DNA from: Hypericum androsaemum | Lineage: Eukaryota > Streptophyta > Magnoliopsida > Malpighiales > Hypericaceae | Assembly (NCBI GenBank): GCA_963995505.1 | Contig: OZ023187.1 | Location: 11,061,176 to 11,125,175 of the forward strand | Direction: 5' to 3' | Length of the DNA: 64,000 bases | Shown: positions 14,401-28,800 of the stretch, in pieces | How the letters are laid out: each line of letters starts with the position of its first letter | How positions within the stretch are numbered: position 1 is the first letter of the stretch | Program-made: the position numbers and the translations under genes | The notes under the pieces: generated by a model | What the model was told of the DNA's origin: nothing | Databases searched by the model: none | Seen by the model: the letters and a program-made list of their open reading frames with translations, nothing else

Positions 14401-17175
14401 AAGAAAAGGAAAAAAAGGCTAGATAAGGGAATAAAAGGGAAGAAAAGGTAAGTAAAGAAAAGGAAAGGTAAGACAAGGCAAGATAAGGCAAGAAAAGGTA
14501 AGTAAAGGCAAGAGAAGGCAAGATAAGGTAAGAAAATGTAAGAAAAGGAAAGATAAAGCAAGAAAAGGCAAGAAGAGGCAAGCAAATGCAATGAAAAGGC
14601 AAGATATGGCTTGTAAAAGGCAAGAAAAAGCAAGGAAAAGGCTTGGAAAAGGCAAGATAAGGCAAGAAGAGGGAAGATAAGGCAAGAGAAGGCAAGAAAA
14701 GGAAAGAAAGGGCAAGGAAAAAGTAAGAAAAGGCAAGGAAAAGGCAAGATATGGCAAGAAAAGACAAGAAAATGCAAGTTAAGGTAAGATAAGCCAAGCA
14801 AAGGCAAGAAAAGGCAAGATCAGGCAAGAAAAGGCAAGCAAACGAAAGATAAGGTATGAAAAGGAAAGAAAATGTAAGGAAAGGCAAGATCAGGCAAGAA
14901 AAGGAAAGAAAAGGCAAGGAAAGGAAAGGCTTGGAAGAGGCAAAAAAAGGCACGAAAAGGCAAGGAAAAAGTATAAAAAGGCAAGAAAATGTAAGAAAAG
15001 GCAAGAAAAGCAAGAAAAGATAAGATAAGGTAAGAAAAGACAAGAAAAGGCAAGAAAAGCAAAGATAAGGCATAAAAAAGAAGGAAAAGCAATGAAAAGG
15101 CAAGATAAGCTATGAAAAGGCAAGAATAGGAAAGAAAAGCCAAGAAAAGGAAAGAAAAAGAAAGATAAGGCAAGAAAAGGCAAGAAAAGGCAAGAAAGGG
15201 CAAGGAAAATGCAAGAAATGGCAAGGAAAAGGCAAGAAAAGGCAAGATAAGGCAAGAAAATGCAAGAAAGGGCAGTGAAAAAGTAGGAAATGGCAAGATA
15301 TGGGAAGAAATGGCAAGATAAACCAAGAAAATACAAGATAAGGAAAAAAAGGAAAGAAAAGGCAAGCAAGGCAAGAAAAGCCAAGATAAGGCAAGATTAG
15401 GCAAAAAAGGAAAGAAAAGGCAAGCAAAGGCAAAAAAAAGGCAAGATAAGGCAAGATAAGGAAAGAAATGACAAGCAAAAGTTGGAAAAGGCAAGAAATG
15501 GCAAGAAAAGAAAAGAAAAGGTAAGAAAAGACAAGATAATGCATGATAAGGCAAGATAATGCAAGAAAAGGAGAGAAAAGACAAGATAAGCAAGAAAAGG
15601 CAAGAAAAAGCAAGAAAAGAAAAGAAGAGGCATGAAAACTCAAGAAAGGGCATGATAAGGCTAGAGAATGCTAGAAAAGGAAAAAAAGGCAAGAAAAGGC
15701 AAGAAGAAGGCATGGAAATGCAAGAAAAGGGAAGATTACATAAAAACAGGCAAGAAAAGGCTAGATAAGCCAAGAAAAGGCAAGGTAAAAATAGAAAAGG
15801 TAAAAAAGGCTAGATAAGGGAAGAAAAGGCAAGATAAGCCAAGATAAGCCAAAAAAGGACAAGAAAAAATAAGATAAGGCAAGATAAGGCAAGATAGGGG
15901 GAGATAAAGCAAGAAAAGGCAAGATAAGGACAGATAAGGCGAAATAAGGCAAGAAAAGGCAAGAAAAGGAAAGATAAGGCAATAAAAGGCAAGAAAAGGA
16001 AAGAATAGGCAAGAAAAGGCAAGAAAATGAATGATAAGACAAGAATCGGAATGAAAAGGAAAGAAAAGGCATGAAAAGGCTAGAAAAGGCAAGACATAGC
16101 TAGATAAGGTTAAAAAAAGACAAGAAAAGGAAAGATAAGCCAAGAAAAGGAAAGAAAAATAAAGAAAATGTAAGAAAATGTAAGAAAAGGAAAGAAAAGG
16201 CAAAAAAAGGTAAGATGAGGCAAGAAAAGGCAAGAAAAGGTAAGATAAGGTAATTAAAGGAAATATAAGGCAAGAAAATGCAAGAAAATGAAAGCTAAGG
16301 CAAGAATAGGAAAGAAAATGCAAGATAAGGCAAGAAAAGAAAAGAAAAGGCATGAAGACACAAGATAAGGCTAGAAAATGCAAGAAAAGGCTAGAAGAGG
16401 CCAGAAAAGGCAATAAAGGGCAAGGAAAAAGCAAGAAAAGGCAAGCAAAAGGAAAGGCGAGGCAAGAAATGGAAAGATAAGGAAAGATAAGGCAAGATAA
16501 GGCTAGAAAAGGCAAGGAAAGGCACGAAAAGACAAGATAAGGCAAGAAAAGACAAGAAAAGGAAAGAAAAGGCAAGGAAAGGCTTGGAAAAGGCAAGAAA
16601 AGTCAAGGTAAGGCAAGAAAAGAAAAGACAATGCGAGAAAAGGGAAGACAAGGCGAGAAAAGCAAAGCAAAGGAAAAAGTGGCAAGAAAAGGAGAGAAAA
16701 GGTAAAAAAAGGCAAGATAAGGCAAGGAAAGACTTGGAAAAGGCAAGAAAATGTAAGAAAAAGCAAGGAAAAGGCAAGAAAAGGCAAGAAAATGTAAGAA
16801 AAGGCAAGAAAATGCATGATAAGGCAAGAAAATGCAAGAAAATGCATGATAAGCCAAGATAATGCAAGAAAAGGAAAAGGCAAGATAAGCAAGAAAAGGC
16901 TAGAAAAGAAAAGAAAAGGCATGAAAAGACAAGAAAAGGAAAGATATGGCTAGAAAGTGCAAGAAAAGGAAAAAAAAAGAGGAAAGAAAAGGCAAGAAAA
17001 AGGTAAGAAAATGCAAGAAAAGGTAACAAAAAGGCAAGATAATGCAAGATAAGGTAACAAAAGGCAATATAAGGCAAGAGAAGCCAAGAAAGGGCAAGGA
17101 AAAAGCAAGGAAAAGGCAAGGAAAAGGCAAAAAAAGGTAAGATAAGGCAAGATAAGGCAAGGGAAGGCAAGAAAA

Positions 17176-20011
17176 GGTAAGAAAAGGTAAGAAAAATCAA
17201 GATAAGGAAAAAAAAATGCAAGAATAGGAAATATATGGCAAGAAAAGGCAAGAGCATGAAAGAAAAAGCAAGGAAAAGGCAAAAAAAAGGCAAGATAAGG
17301 CAAGATAAGGCAAGAATAGGAAAGATAATGCAAGAAGAGGCAAGAAATGAAAAGAAAAGGAAAGAAAATAAAAGAAAAGGTAAGAAAAGGCAAGAAAAGA
17401 AAAGAAAAGGCCTGAAAAGGAAAGAAAAGGCAAGATAATTCAAGAAAATGCAAGAAAAGCCAAGAAAAGCCAAGAAAGGTCAAGGAAAAAGTAAGAAAAG
17501 GCACAGAAAAGGCAAGATATGGTAAGAAAAGGAAAGAAAATGCAAGATAAGTTAAGATAAGGCAAGAAAAGGCAAGATAAGGCAAGAAAAGGCAAGCAAA
17601 GGAAAGACAAGGTAAAAAAAGGAAAGAAAATGTACGGAAACATATGGAAAGGCAAGGAAAAGGCAAGAAAAGGAAATAAAATTCAAGATAAGGCAATTAA
17701 TGGAAAGATAAGGCAAGAAAAGGTACAAAAAAGCTAGAAAAAGAAAGAGAAGGCAAGAAAAGGAAAGAAAAGTTAAGATAAGGCAAGAAAAGAAAAGAAA
17801 AGGCATGAAAAGGTAAGATAAGGCAATATAAGGCTAGAAAATGCAAGAAAATGAGAGAAGAGGCAAGAAAGGGGAAGAAAGTGCAAGGAAAAAGTAAGAA
17901 AAGGCAAGGAAAAGGTAAGAAAAGTCAAGATAAGGTAAGAAAAAGCAAGATAAGGCAAGTAAATTCAATAAAAAGAAAGATAAGGCAAGAAAAGGAAAGG
18001 TAAGGCAGGATAAGACAAGGAAAGGAATGAAAAGGCAAGCAAACGCAAGGAAAGGAAAGGAAATGAAAGGCAAGGCTTGGAAAGGGCAAGAAAAGGCAAG
18101 AAAATCTAAGGAAAATGCAAGAGCAAGAAAAGGCAAGAAATGGCAAGAAAAGGCAAGATAATGTAAGAAAAGGCAAGAAAAGCAAAGATAAGACAAGAAA
18201 AGGAAAGAAAGGGAAAGAAAATGTAAGATAAGGTTAAAAAAGGCAAGAAAAGGGAAGAAAATAAAAGATAAGGCAAGAAAATGATAGAAAAGGCAAGATA
18301 TGGCAAGAAAATGCAATGACAAGGCAAGATAAGGAAAAAAATGCAAGAAAAGGCAAGGAAAATGCATGAAAAGGCAAGATGAGGTAAGAAAATGACATGA
18401 AAAGCCAAAAAGGCAAGATACGGCAAGATAAGGGAAGACAAAGGCAAGAAAAGGCACGATAAGGCAAGAAAAGGCAAGGAAAATGCAAGAAAAGGAAAGA
18501 AAAAGGCAAGAAAATGCAAGAAAATGCAAGAAAAGGCAATTAAAGTAAAGAAAAGGCAAGAAAAAGCTGGAAAAGGAAATATAAGGCAAGAAAAGGTAAG
18601 AAAAGGCAAGAAAAATCAAGATAAGGTAAAAAAATGCAAGAATAGGAAATATATGGCAAGAAAAGGCAAGAGCATGAAAGAAAAAGCAAGGAAAAGGCAA
18701 AAAAAAGGCAAGATAAGGCAAGATAAGGCAAGAATAGGAAAGATAATGCAAGAAGAGGCAAGAAATGAAAAGAAAAGGAAAGAAAATAAAAGAAAAGGTA
18801 AGAAAAGGCAAGAAAAGAAAAGAAAAGGCCTGAAAAGGAAAGAAAAGGCAAGATAATCCAAGAAAATGCAAGAAAAGCCAAGAAAAGCCAAGAAAGGTCA
18901 AGGAAAAAGTAAGAAAAGGCACAGAAAAGGCAAGATATGGTAAGAAAAGGAAAGAAAATGCAAGATAAGTTAAGATAAGGCAAGAAAAGGCAAGATAAGG
19001 CAAGAAAAGGCAAGCAAAGGAAAGACAAGGTAAAAAAAGGAAAGAAAATGTACGGAAACATATGGAAAGGCAAGGAAAAGGCAAGAAAAGGAAATAAAAT
19101 TCAAGATAAGGCAATTAATGGAAAGATAAGGCAAGAAAAGGTACAAAAAAGCTAGAAAAAGAAAGAGAAGGCAAGAAAAGGAAAGAAAAGTTAAGATAAG
19201 GCAAGAAAAGAAAAGAAAAGGCATGAAAAGGTAAGATAAGGCAATATAAGGCTAGAAAATGCAAGAAAATGAGAGAAGAGGCAAGAAAGGGGAAGAAAGT
19301 GCAAGGAAAAAGTAAGAAAAGGCAAGGAAAAGGTAAGAAAAGTCAAGATAAGGTAAGAAAAAGCAAGATAAGGCAAGTAAATTCAATAAAAAGAAAGATA
19401 AGGCAAGAAAAGGAAAGGTAAGGCAGGATAAGACAAGGAAAGGAATGAAAAGGCAAGCAAACGCAAGGAAAGGAAAGGAAATGAAAGGCAAGGCTTGGAA
19501 AGGGCAAGAAAAGGCAAGAAAATCTAAGGAAAATGCAAGAGCAAGAAAAGGCAAGAAATGGCAAGAAAAGGCAAGATAATGTAAGAAAAGGCAAGAAAAG
19601 CAAAGATAAGACAAGAAAAGGAAAGAAAGGGAAAGAAAATGTAAGATAAGGTTAAAAAAGGCAAGAAAAGGGAAGAAAATAAAAGATAAGGCAAGAAAAT
19701 GATAGAAAAGGCAAGATATGGCAAGAAAATGCAATGACAAGGCAAGATAAGGAAAAAAATGCAAGAAAAGGCAAGGAAAATGCATGAAAAGGCAAGATGA
19801 GGTAAGAAAATGACATGAAAAGCCAAAAAGGCAAGATACGGCAAGATAAGGGAAGACAAAGGCAAGAAAAGGCACGATAAGGCAAGAAAAGGCAAGGAAA
19901 ATGCAAGAAAAGGAAAGAAAAAGGCAAGAAAATGCAAGAAAATGTAAGAAAAGGCAATTAAAGTAAAGAAAAGGCAATAAAAAGCTGGAAAAGGAAATAT
20001 AAGGCAAGAAA
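17176..20011 (+). repeat. Two tandem 1,418-bp higher-order repeat copies
   Basis: Within the satellite, about 17176-18593 is repeated head to tail at about 18594-20011 with a constant shift of 1,418 bp. Rare landmarks recur at exactly this shift, for example AGAATAGGAA at 17221 and 18639. Long stretches are identical base for base, whereas neighbouring 10-bp monomers differ a lot from each other. This is the hallmark of a recent segmental duplication inside an old array; an assembly duplication is the alternative. Confidence 0.85.
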
Positions 20012-22865
20012 AGGCAAGATAAGGCAACAAAAGAAAATAAAAGGCATGAAAAGGCGAGATAAGGCACGATAAGTCGAGAAAAGGCAAGATAAGGGTAAAA
20101 AATGCAAGAAAAGTCGAAAAGAGGCAAAAAAAGGTAAGAAAGGGCAAGGAAAAGGAAGGAAAAGGCAAGATAAGGTAAGAAAAGGCAAGACACGACAAGA
20201 AAAGGCAAGATAAGGCAGGAAAAGGCAATAAAAGGTGAGATAAGGAAAGAAAAGGCAAGATAAGGCAAGTTAAGGCAAGAAAAGGAAAGAAAAGACAAGC
20301 AAAGGCAAGAAAAGGAAAGAAATGGCAAGGAAAAGCTTGGAAAAGGCAAGAAAAGATAAGGAAAAGGCAAGAAAAGGCAAGATAAGAAATGATAAGGCAA
20401 GAAAAGGAAAGAAAAGGCAAGATAAGCAAGAGAAGGCAAGAAAAGAAAAGAAAAGAAAAGGCATGAAAAGGAAAGAAAAGGGAAGATAAGGCTAGAAATT
20501 GCAAGAAAAGGGGAAAAAAGGCATGAAAAGCAAGATAAGGCCAGAAAAAGGCATGAAAATGCAAGAAATGGGAAGATTAGGTCAGAAAAGGCAAGAAAAG
20601 GCTAGATAAGCCAAGAAAAGGCAAGGTAGGATAAGAAAAGGAAAAAAATGCTAGATAAGGGGGGAAAATTCAAGAAAAGGCAAGATAAGGCAAGAAAAGC
20701 CAATAAAGGGCAAGAAAAAAGCAAGAAAAGGTAAGAAAAGGCAAGATAAGGCGAGATGAGGTGAGATAAGGCGAGATAAGGCAAGAAAAGGTAAGAAAAT
20801 GCAACAAATGGCAAGAAAAGGAAAGATAAGGCAAGCAAAGGAAAGAAAAGGCAATAAAAGGAAAGATAAGGCAAGATAAGGCAAGAAAAGGCAAGCAAAT
20901 GCAAGGAAAAGGTAAGATAAGGCTTGGAAAAGGCAAGATAAGGCAAGAAAAGGCAAGAAAAAGGCAAGGAAAAGGCAAGAAAAGAAGAGAAAAGGAAAGA
21001 AAAGGCAAGAAAAAACAAGAAAAGGCAAAAAAAAGAAAGGGCATGAAAAGGCAAGATAAGGAACGAAAAGGCAAGGTAAGGAAAGAAAATGCAAGAAATG
21101 GTGAGAAAAAGCCATGAAAAGGCAAGAAAATATAAGTTAAGGCAAGAAAAAGAAGGGAAAATGCAAGAGAAAGCAAGGAAAATGCAAGATAAGGCAAGAA
21201 AAGAAAAGAAAACGTAAGAAAATTCAAGATATGGCAATGAAAGGAAAGATAAGGGAAAAAAAGGCAAGAAAAGCAAGAAAAAGAAAGATAACGCAAGAAA
21301 AGGAAAGAAAAGGTAAGATAAGGCAAGAAAAGAAAAGAAAAGGCATGAAAGGCAAGATAAGGCAAGAAAAGGCAATATAAGGCTAGAAAATGCAAGAAAA
21401 GGCGAGAAGACGCAAGAAAAGGGAAGAAAAAGCAAGGAAAAAGTAAGAAAATGCAAGAAAAAGGCAAGAAAAGGCAAGAAAAGGCAAGATAAGGGAAGAA
21501 AAGGCAATAAAAGGAAAGATAAGGCAAGAAAAGGAAAGATAAGGCAAGAAAAGAAATAAAAGGCAAGAAAATGAGAGAAAAGGCAAGATAAGGCATGAAA
21601 AGAAAATGCAAGGAAAGGCTTGGAAAAGGCAAGAAAAGGCAAGGAAAATGCAAGAAAAGGCAAGAAAAATTATGACAAGGCAAGATATTGCAAGAAAAGG
21701 TAAGTAAAGGTAAGATAAGTAAGAAAAGGCAAGATAAGGTGAGATAAGCTGAGATAAGGCAAGAAAAGGTAAGAAAATGCAAGATAAGGCAAGAAAAGGA
21801 AAAGGCAGGAAAAGGAAAGAAAAGGCAATAAAAGGAAAGAAAAAGCAAGAAAAGGCAAGAAAATACAAGGAAAAGGCAAGATAACGCAAGATAAGGCTTG
21901 GAAAAGGCAAGATAAGGCAAGAAAAAGGCAAGGAAAAGGCAAGAAAAGGCTAAAAAAGGCAAGCAAGAAAAGGATAGAAAAGGAAAGATGAGGCAAGAAA
22001 AGAAAAGATAATGCAAGATAATGCAATTAAAGGAAAGATAAGGCAAGAAAAGGCAAGAAAAAGAAAGAAAAGGTAATATAAGGCAAGAAAGGAAAAAAAA
22101 GGCATGAAAAGGCGAGATAAGGCACGATAATTCAAAAAAAGGCAAGATAAGGGTAAAAATTGTAACAAAAGTCAAGAAGAGGCAAAAAAGGGAAGAAAGG
22201 GCAAGGAAAAAGTAAGAAAAGGCAAGGAAAAGGCAAGACACAGCAAGAAAAGGCAGAAAAAGGCAATAAAAGGGAAGATAAAGCAAGAAAAGCAAAGAAA
22301 AGGTGAGATAAGGAAAGAAAAGGCAAGATAAGGCAAGAAAAGGAAAGAAAAGACAAGCAAAATCAAGAAAAGGAAATATAAGGCTAGAAAATGCAAGAAA
22401 ATGTGACAAGAGGCAAGAAAAGGGAAGAAAGGGCAAGGAAAAAGTAAGAAAAGGCAAGGAAAAGGAAAGAAAAGGCAACATAAGGCAAGAAAAGGCAAGA
22501 TAAGGGAAGAAAAGGCAAAAAAGGAAACAAATGGCAAAAAAAGGAAAGAAAATGCAAGATAAGGCAAGAAAAGGCAAGAAAAGGAGAGAAAAGGCAAGAT
22601 AAGGCGAGAAAAGAAAAGAAAATACAAGGAAAGGCTTGGAAAATGCAAGAAAAGGCAAGGAAAATGCAAGAAAAGGCAAGAAAAGGAAAGATACGACAAG
22701 AAAAGGCATGATAAGGCAAGATTATGCAAGAAAATGAAAGTAAAGGCAAGATAAGTAAGAAAAGGTATGAAAAGGCATGAAAAAGCAAGAAAAAGTAAAA
22801 TAAGGCTAGAAAACGAAAGAACAGGCAATAAAAAGGCAAGAAAAAGGTATGAAAATGCAAGATAA

Positions 22866-25800
22866 GGGAAGAAAAGGCTAGATAAGCCAAGAAAAGGCAA
22901 GGTTAGACAAGAAATGGCAAAATAGGCTAGTTAAGGGAAGAAAAGGCAAGATAAGGCAAGAAAAGACAAAAAAAGCCAAAAAAAGGGCAAGAAAAAAGCA
23001 AGTAAAAGCAAAGAAAGGTAAGAAAAGGAAACAAAAGGCAAGAAAAGTCAAGAAAAGGTAAGATAAGGCAAGCAAATACAAGGAAAAGGCAAGATTAGGC
23101 AAGAAAAGGCAAGATAAGACAAGATAGGACTTTGAAAAGGCAAGAAAATACAAGAAAAAGCAAGGATAAGGCAGGGAAAAGGCAAGAAAAGGCAAGATAA
23201 GGCAAGAAAAGACAAGAAAAGGAAAGATAAGGCAAGAAAAGAAAAGAAAAGAAATGGCAAGAAAAGGCAAGAAAAGAAAAGAAAAGGCAAGAAAAGGGAA
23301 GATAAGGCAGGAAAAGACAAGAAAAGGCGAGAAAAGGCAAGGAAAAAGTAAGAAAAGGCAAGGAAAAGGCAAGAAATGGAAAGAAATGGCAAGAAAAGTC
23401 AAGAAAATGAAAGATAAGGCAAGAAAAGGAAAGAAAAGGAAAGACAAGGCAAGGAAAGAAAAGAAAAGGAAAAAAGGAATGAAAAGGAAAGAAAAGGCAA
23501 GAAAATGCAAGATATGGCAGGAAAAGGCAAGATAAGACTAGAAAATGCAAGAAAATGCGAGAAAAGGAAAGAAAAGGCAAGGAAAAGTAAGAAAAGGCAA
23601 GGAAAAGGGAAGAAAAGGCAAGATAATCCAAGAAAAGGCAAGATAAGGAAAAAAGGAAAGAAAAGGAAAGGTAAGGGAACAAAATGGCAAGCAAAGGAAA
23701 GACATGGAAAGAAAAGGAAAGAAAATGCAAGGAAAGGCAAGATGAAGCAAGAAAAGGAAAGAAACTGCAAGGAAAGGCTTGGAAAAGGAAAAATAAGGCA
23801 ACAAAAGGAAAGGAAAGGGCAAGAAAAGGTAAGAAAAGGTAAGAAATGGCAAGATAAGGCAAGAAAAGGCGAGATAAGGCAAGAAAAGGCAAGCAAAGGA
23901 AAGACAAGGTAAAAAAGGAAAGAAAATGTAAGGAAAGGCATGGAAAGGCAAGGAAAAGGCAAGAAAGGGCAAGGAAAATGCAAGAAAAGGCAAGGAAAAG
24001 GCAAGAAAAGGAAATAAAATTCAAGATAAGGCAATTAATGGAAAGATAATGCAAGAAAAGGTACAAAAAAGCTAGAAAAAGAAAGAGAAGGCAAGAAAAG
24101 GAAAGAAAAGTTAAGATAAGGCAAGAAAAGAAAAGAAAAGGCATGAAAAGGTAAGATAAGGCAATATAAGACTAGAAAATTCAAGAAAATGCGAGAAGAG
24201 GCAAGAAAGGGGAAGAAAGTGCAAGGAAAAAGCAAGAAAAGGCAAGGAAAAGGCAAGAAAAGTCAAGATAAGGTAAGAAAAGGCAAGATAAAGAAAGAAA
24301 AAGCAAGATAAGGCAAATAAATTAAATAAAAAGAAAGATAAGGCAAGAAAAGGAAAGGTAAGGCAGGATAAGACAAGGAAAGGAATGAAAAGACAAGGAA
24401 AAGGCAAGACACGGCAAGGAAAAGTAAGAAAAGTTAAGAAGAGGCAAAAAAGGGAAGAAAGGGCAAGGAAAAAGTAACAAAAGGCAAGGAAAAGGCAAGA
24501 CACGGCAAGAAAAGGCAAAATAAGGCAGGAAAAGGCAATAAAAGGGAAGATAAAGAAAGAAAAGCAAAGAAAAGGTGAGATAAGGAAAGAAAAGGCAAGA
24601 TAAGGCAAGAAAAAGAAAGAAAAGACAAGCAAAGGCAAGAAAAGGAAACAAATGGCAAGCAAAAGCTTGAAAAGGCAAGAAAAGAAAAGGAAAAGGCAAG
24701 AAAATGCAAGATAAAATATGATAAGGCAAGAAAATGAAAGAAAGGGCAAGATAAGCAAGCGAAGGCAAGAAAATGGAAGATAAGGCTAGAAATTGCAAGG
24801 AAAGGGAAAAAAAGGCAAGCAAAGACAAGATAAGGCAAGAAAAAGAGATGAAAATGCAAGAAAAGGGAAGATTAGGTAAGAAAAGGCAAAAAAAAGGTAA
24901 AAAAAGGCTAGATAAGCCAAGAAAAGGTAACGTAAGATAAGAAAAGGCAAAAAATGCTAGATAAGGGAGGAAAAGGCAAGAAAAGGCAAGAAAGGGCAAG
25001 AAAAATGCAAGAAAATGTAAGAAAAGGCAAGATAAGGCAAGAAAAGAAAAAAGCAGGAAAAGGAAAGAAAAGGTAATAAAAGGAAAGATAAGGCAAGAAA
25101 AGGCAAGCGAATGCAAGGAAAAGGCAAGATAAGGCTTGGAAAAGGCAAGATAAGGTAAGAAAAGGCAAGAAAAAGGCAAGGAAAAGGCTAGAAAAGGCAA
25201 GCAAGAAAAGGCTAGAAAAGGAAAGATGAGGCAAGAAAAGAAAAGGCAAAAAAAGAAAAGGCATGAAAAGGCAAGATAAGGAAAGAAAAGGTAAGATAAG
25301 ATAAGGAAAGAAAATACAAGAAATGGTGAGGAAAAGGCATGAAAAGGCAGGGAAAATGCGTGAGATGGCAAGAAAAGGCAAGATAAGGTAAGAAAAGGAA
25401 AGAAAATGCAAGATAAGGCAATTAAAGGAAAGATAAGGCAAGAAAAGGTAAGAAAATGTAATATAAGGCAAGAAAAGAAAAGGCATGAAAAGGCAAGATA
25501 AGGCAAGATAAGGAAATATAAGGCTAGAAAATGCAAGAAAAGGTGACAAGAGGCAAGAAAAGGGAAGAAAGGGCAAGGAAAAAGTAAGAAAAGGCAAGGG
25601 AAAGGAAAGAAAAGGCAACATAAGGCAAGAAAAGGCAACATAAGGGAAGAAAAGGCAAAAAAAGGAAACAAAAGGCAAAAAAAGGAAAGAAAATGCAAGA
25701 TATGGCAAGAAAAGGAGAGAAAAGGCAAGATAAGGCAAGAAAAGAAAAGAAAATACAAGGAAAGGCTTGGAAAATGCAAGAAAAGGCAAGGAAAATGCAA

Positions 25801-28800
25801 GAAAAGGCAAGAAAAGTCATGATAAGGCAAGATAATGCAACAAAATGAAAGTAAAGGCAAGATAAGTAAGAAAAGGCATGAAAAGGCAAGAAAAGGTAAA
25901 ATAAGGCTAGAAAACGAAAGAAAAGGCAAAAAAAAGGCAAGATAAGGCAAGAAAAAGGTATGAAAATGCAAGATAAGGGAAGAAAAGGCTAGATAAGCCA
26001 AGAAAAGGCAAGGTTAGACAAGAAATGGCAAAATAGGCTAGTTAAGGGAAGAAAAGGTAAGAAAAGGAAAGATAAGGCAAGAAAAGACAAAAAAAGCCAA
26101 AAAAGGGCAAGAAAAAAGCAAGTAAAAGCAAAGAAAGGTAAGAAAAGGAAACATAAGGCAAGAAAAGTCAAGATAAGGCAAGCAAATGCAAGGAAAAGGC
26201 AAGATTAGGCAAGAAAAGGCAAGATAAGACAAGATAAGACTTTGAAAAGGCAAGAAAAGACAAGAAAAAGCAAGGATAAGGTAGGGAAAAGGCAAGAAAA
26301 GGCAAGATAAGGCAAGAAAAGAGAAGAAAAGGAAAGATAAGGCAAAAAAAGAAAAGAAAAGAAAAGGCAAGAAAAGGCAAGAAAAGAAAAGAAAAGGCAA
26401 GAAAAGGGAAGATAAGGCAGGAAAAGACAAGATAAGGCTAAAAAATAGAAGAAAAGGCGAGAAAAGGCAAGAAAAGGCAAGGAAAAAGTAAGAAAAGGCA
26501 AGAAATGGCAAGAAATGGCAAGAAAAGTCAAGAAAATGAAAGATAAGGCAAGAAAAGGAAAGAAAAGGAAAGAGAAGGCAAGAAAAGGAAAGAAAAGGAA
26601 AGAAAAGGCAAGAAAAGGCTAGAAAAGAAAAGAAAAGGCAAGAAAATGCAAGATATGGCAGGAAAAGGCAAGATAAGGCAAGAAAATGCGAGAAAAGGAA
26701 AGAAAAGGCAAGGAAAAGTAAGAAAAGGCAAGGAAAAGGGAAGAAAAGGCAAGATAAGCCAAGAAAAGGCAAGATAAGGCAAAAAAGGAAAGAAAAGAAA
26801 AGGTAAGGGAAGAAATGGCAAGCAAAGGAAAGACATGGAAAGAAAAGGAAAGAAAAGGCAAGGAAAGGCAAGATGAGGCAAGAAAAGGAAAGAAACGGCA
26901 AGGAAAGGCTTGGAAAAGGCAAAATAAGGCAACAAAAGGAAAGGAAAGGGCAAGAAAAGGTAAGAAATGGCAAGATAAGGTAAGAAAAGGCAAGATAAGG
27001 TAAGAAAAGGCAAGAAAAGCAAAGATAAGGCTAGAAAGGGAAAGAAAAGGCAAGATAAGGTAAAAAAAGGTAAGAAAAGGCAAGAAAAAGAAATAAAATG
27101 AAAGAAAATACAAGAAAATGATAGAAAATGAAAGATAAGGTAATAAAAGGTAATAAAAGGCAAGATAAGGAAAGAAAAGGCAAGCAACGGCTTGTAAAAG
27201 GCAAGAAAGGCCAAGGAAAAGGCAAGAAAAGGCAAGAAAAGGCAGGATAAGGCAAGAAAAGGCATGATAAGGCAGATAAGGAAAGAAAAGAAAAGAAAAG
27301 GCATGAAAAAGGCAATAAAAGGAAAGATAAGGCAAGAAAAGGGAAGAAAAGGCAAAAAAAAGGCAAGAAAAGGCAAGATAAGGCAAAAAAGGAAAGAAAA
27401 GGAAAGGTAAGGGAACAAAATGGCAAGCAAAGGAAAGACATGGAAAGAAAAGGAAAGAAAATGCAAGGAAAGGCAAGATGAGGCAAGAAAAGGAAACAAA
27501 CGGCAAGGAAAGGCTTGGAAAAGGAAAAATAAGGCAACAAAAGGAAAGGAAAGGGCAAGAAAAGGTAAGAAATGGTAAGAAATGGCAAGATAAGGCAATA
27601 AAAGGTGAGATAAGGCAAGAAAAGGCAAGCAAAGGAAAGACAAGGTAAAAAAAGGAAAGCAAATGTAAGGAAAGACATGGAAAGGCAAGGAAAAGGCAAG
27701 AAAAGGCAAGAAAGGGCAAGGAAATTGCAAGAAAAGGCAAGGAAAAGGCAAGAAAAGGAAATAAAATTCAAGATAAGGCAATTAATGGAAAGATAATGCA
27801 AGAAAAGGTACAAAAAAGCTAGAAAAAGAAAGAGAAGGCAAGAAAAGGAAAGAAAAGTTAAGATAAGGCAAGAAAAGAAAAGAAAAGGCATGAAAAGGTA
27901 AGATAAGGCAATATAAGACTAGAAAATGCAAGAAAATGCGAGAAGAGGCAAGAAAGGGGAAGAAAGTGCAAGGAAAAAGTAAGAAAATGCAAGGAAAAGG
28001 CAAGAAAAGTCATGATAAGGTAAGAAAAGGCAAGATAAAGAAAGAAAAAGCAAGATAAGGCAAATAAATTAAATAAAAAGAAAGATAAGGCAAGAAAAGG
28101 AAAGGTAAGGCAGGATAAGACAAGGAAAGGAATGAAAAGACAAGGAAAAGGCAAGACACGGCAAGGAAAAGTAAGAAAAGTCAAGAAGAGGCAAGAAGAG
28201 GCAAAAAAGGGAAGAAAGGGCAAGGAAAAAGTAACAAAAGGCAAGGAAAAGGCAAGACACGGCAAGAAAAGGCAAGATAAGGCAGGAAAAGGCAATAAAA
28301 GGGAAGATAAAGCAAGAAAAGGTGAGATAAGGAAAGAAAAGGCAAGATAAGACAAGAAAAAGAAAGAAAAGATAAGCAAAGGCAAAAAAGGAAACAAATG
28401 GCAAGCAAAAGCTTGGAAAAGGCAAGAAAAGAAAAGGAAAAGGCAAGATAAAATATGATAAGGCAAGAAAATGAAAGAAAGGGCAAGATAAGCAAGAGAA
28501 GGCAAGAAAAAGGAAGATAAGGCTAGAAATTGCAAGGAAAGGGAAAAAAAGGCAAGCAAAGACAAGATAAGGCAAGAAAAAGAGATGAAAATGCAAGAAA
28601 AGGGAAGATTAGGTAAGAAAAGGCAAAAAAAAAGGTAAAAAAAGGCTAGATAAGCCAAGAAAAGGTAAGGTAAGATAAGAAAAGGCAAAAAATGCTAGAT
28701 AAGGGAGAAAAAGGCAAGAAAAGCCAAGAAAGGGCAAGAAAAATGCAAGAAAATGTAAGAAAAGGCAAGATAAGGCAAGAAAAGGAAAAGGCAGGAAAAG

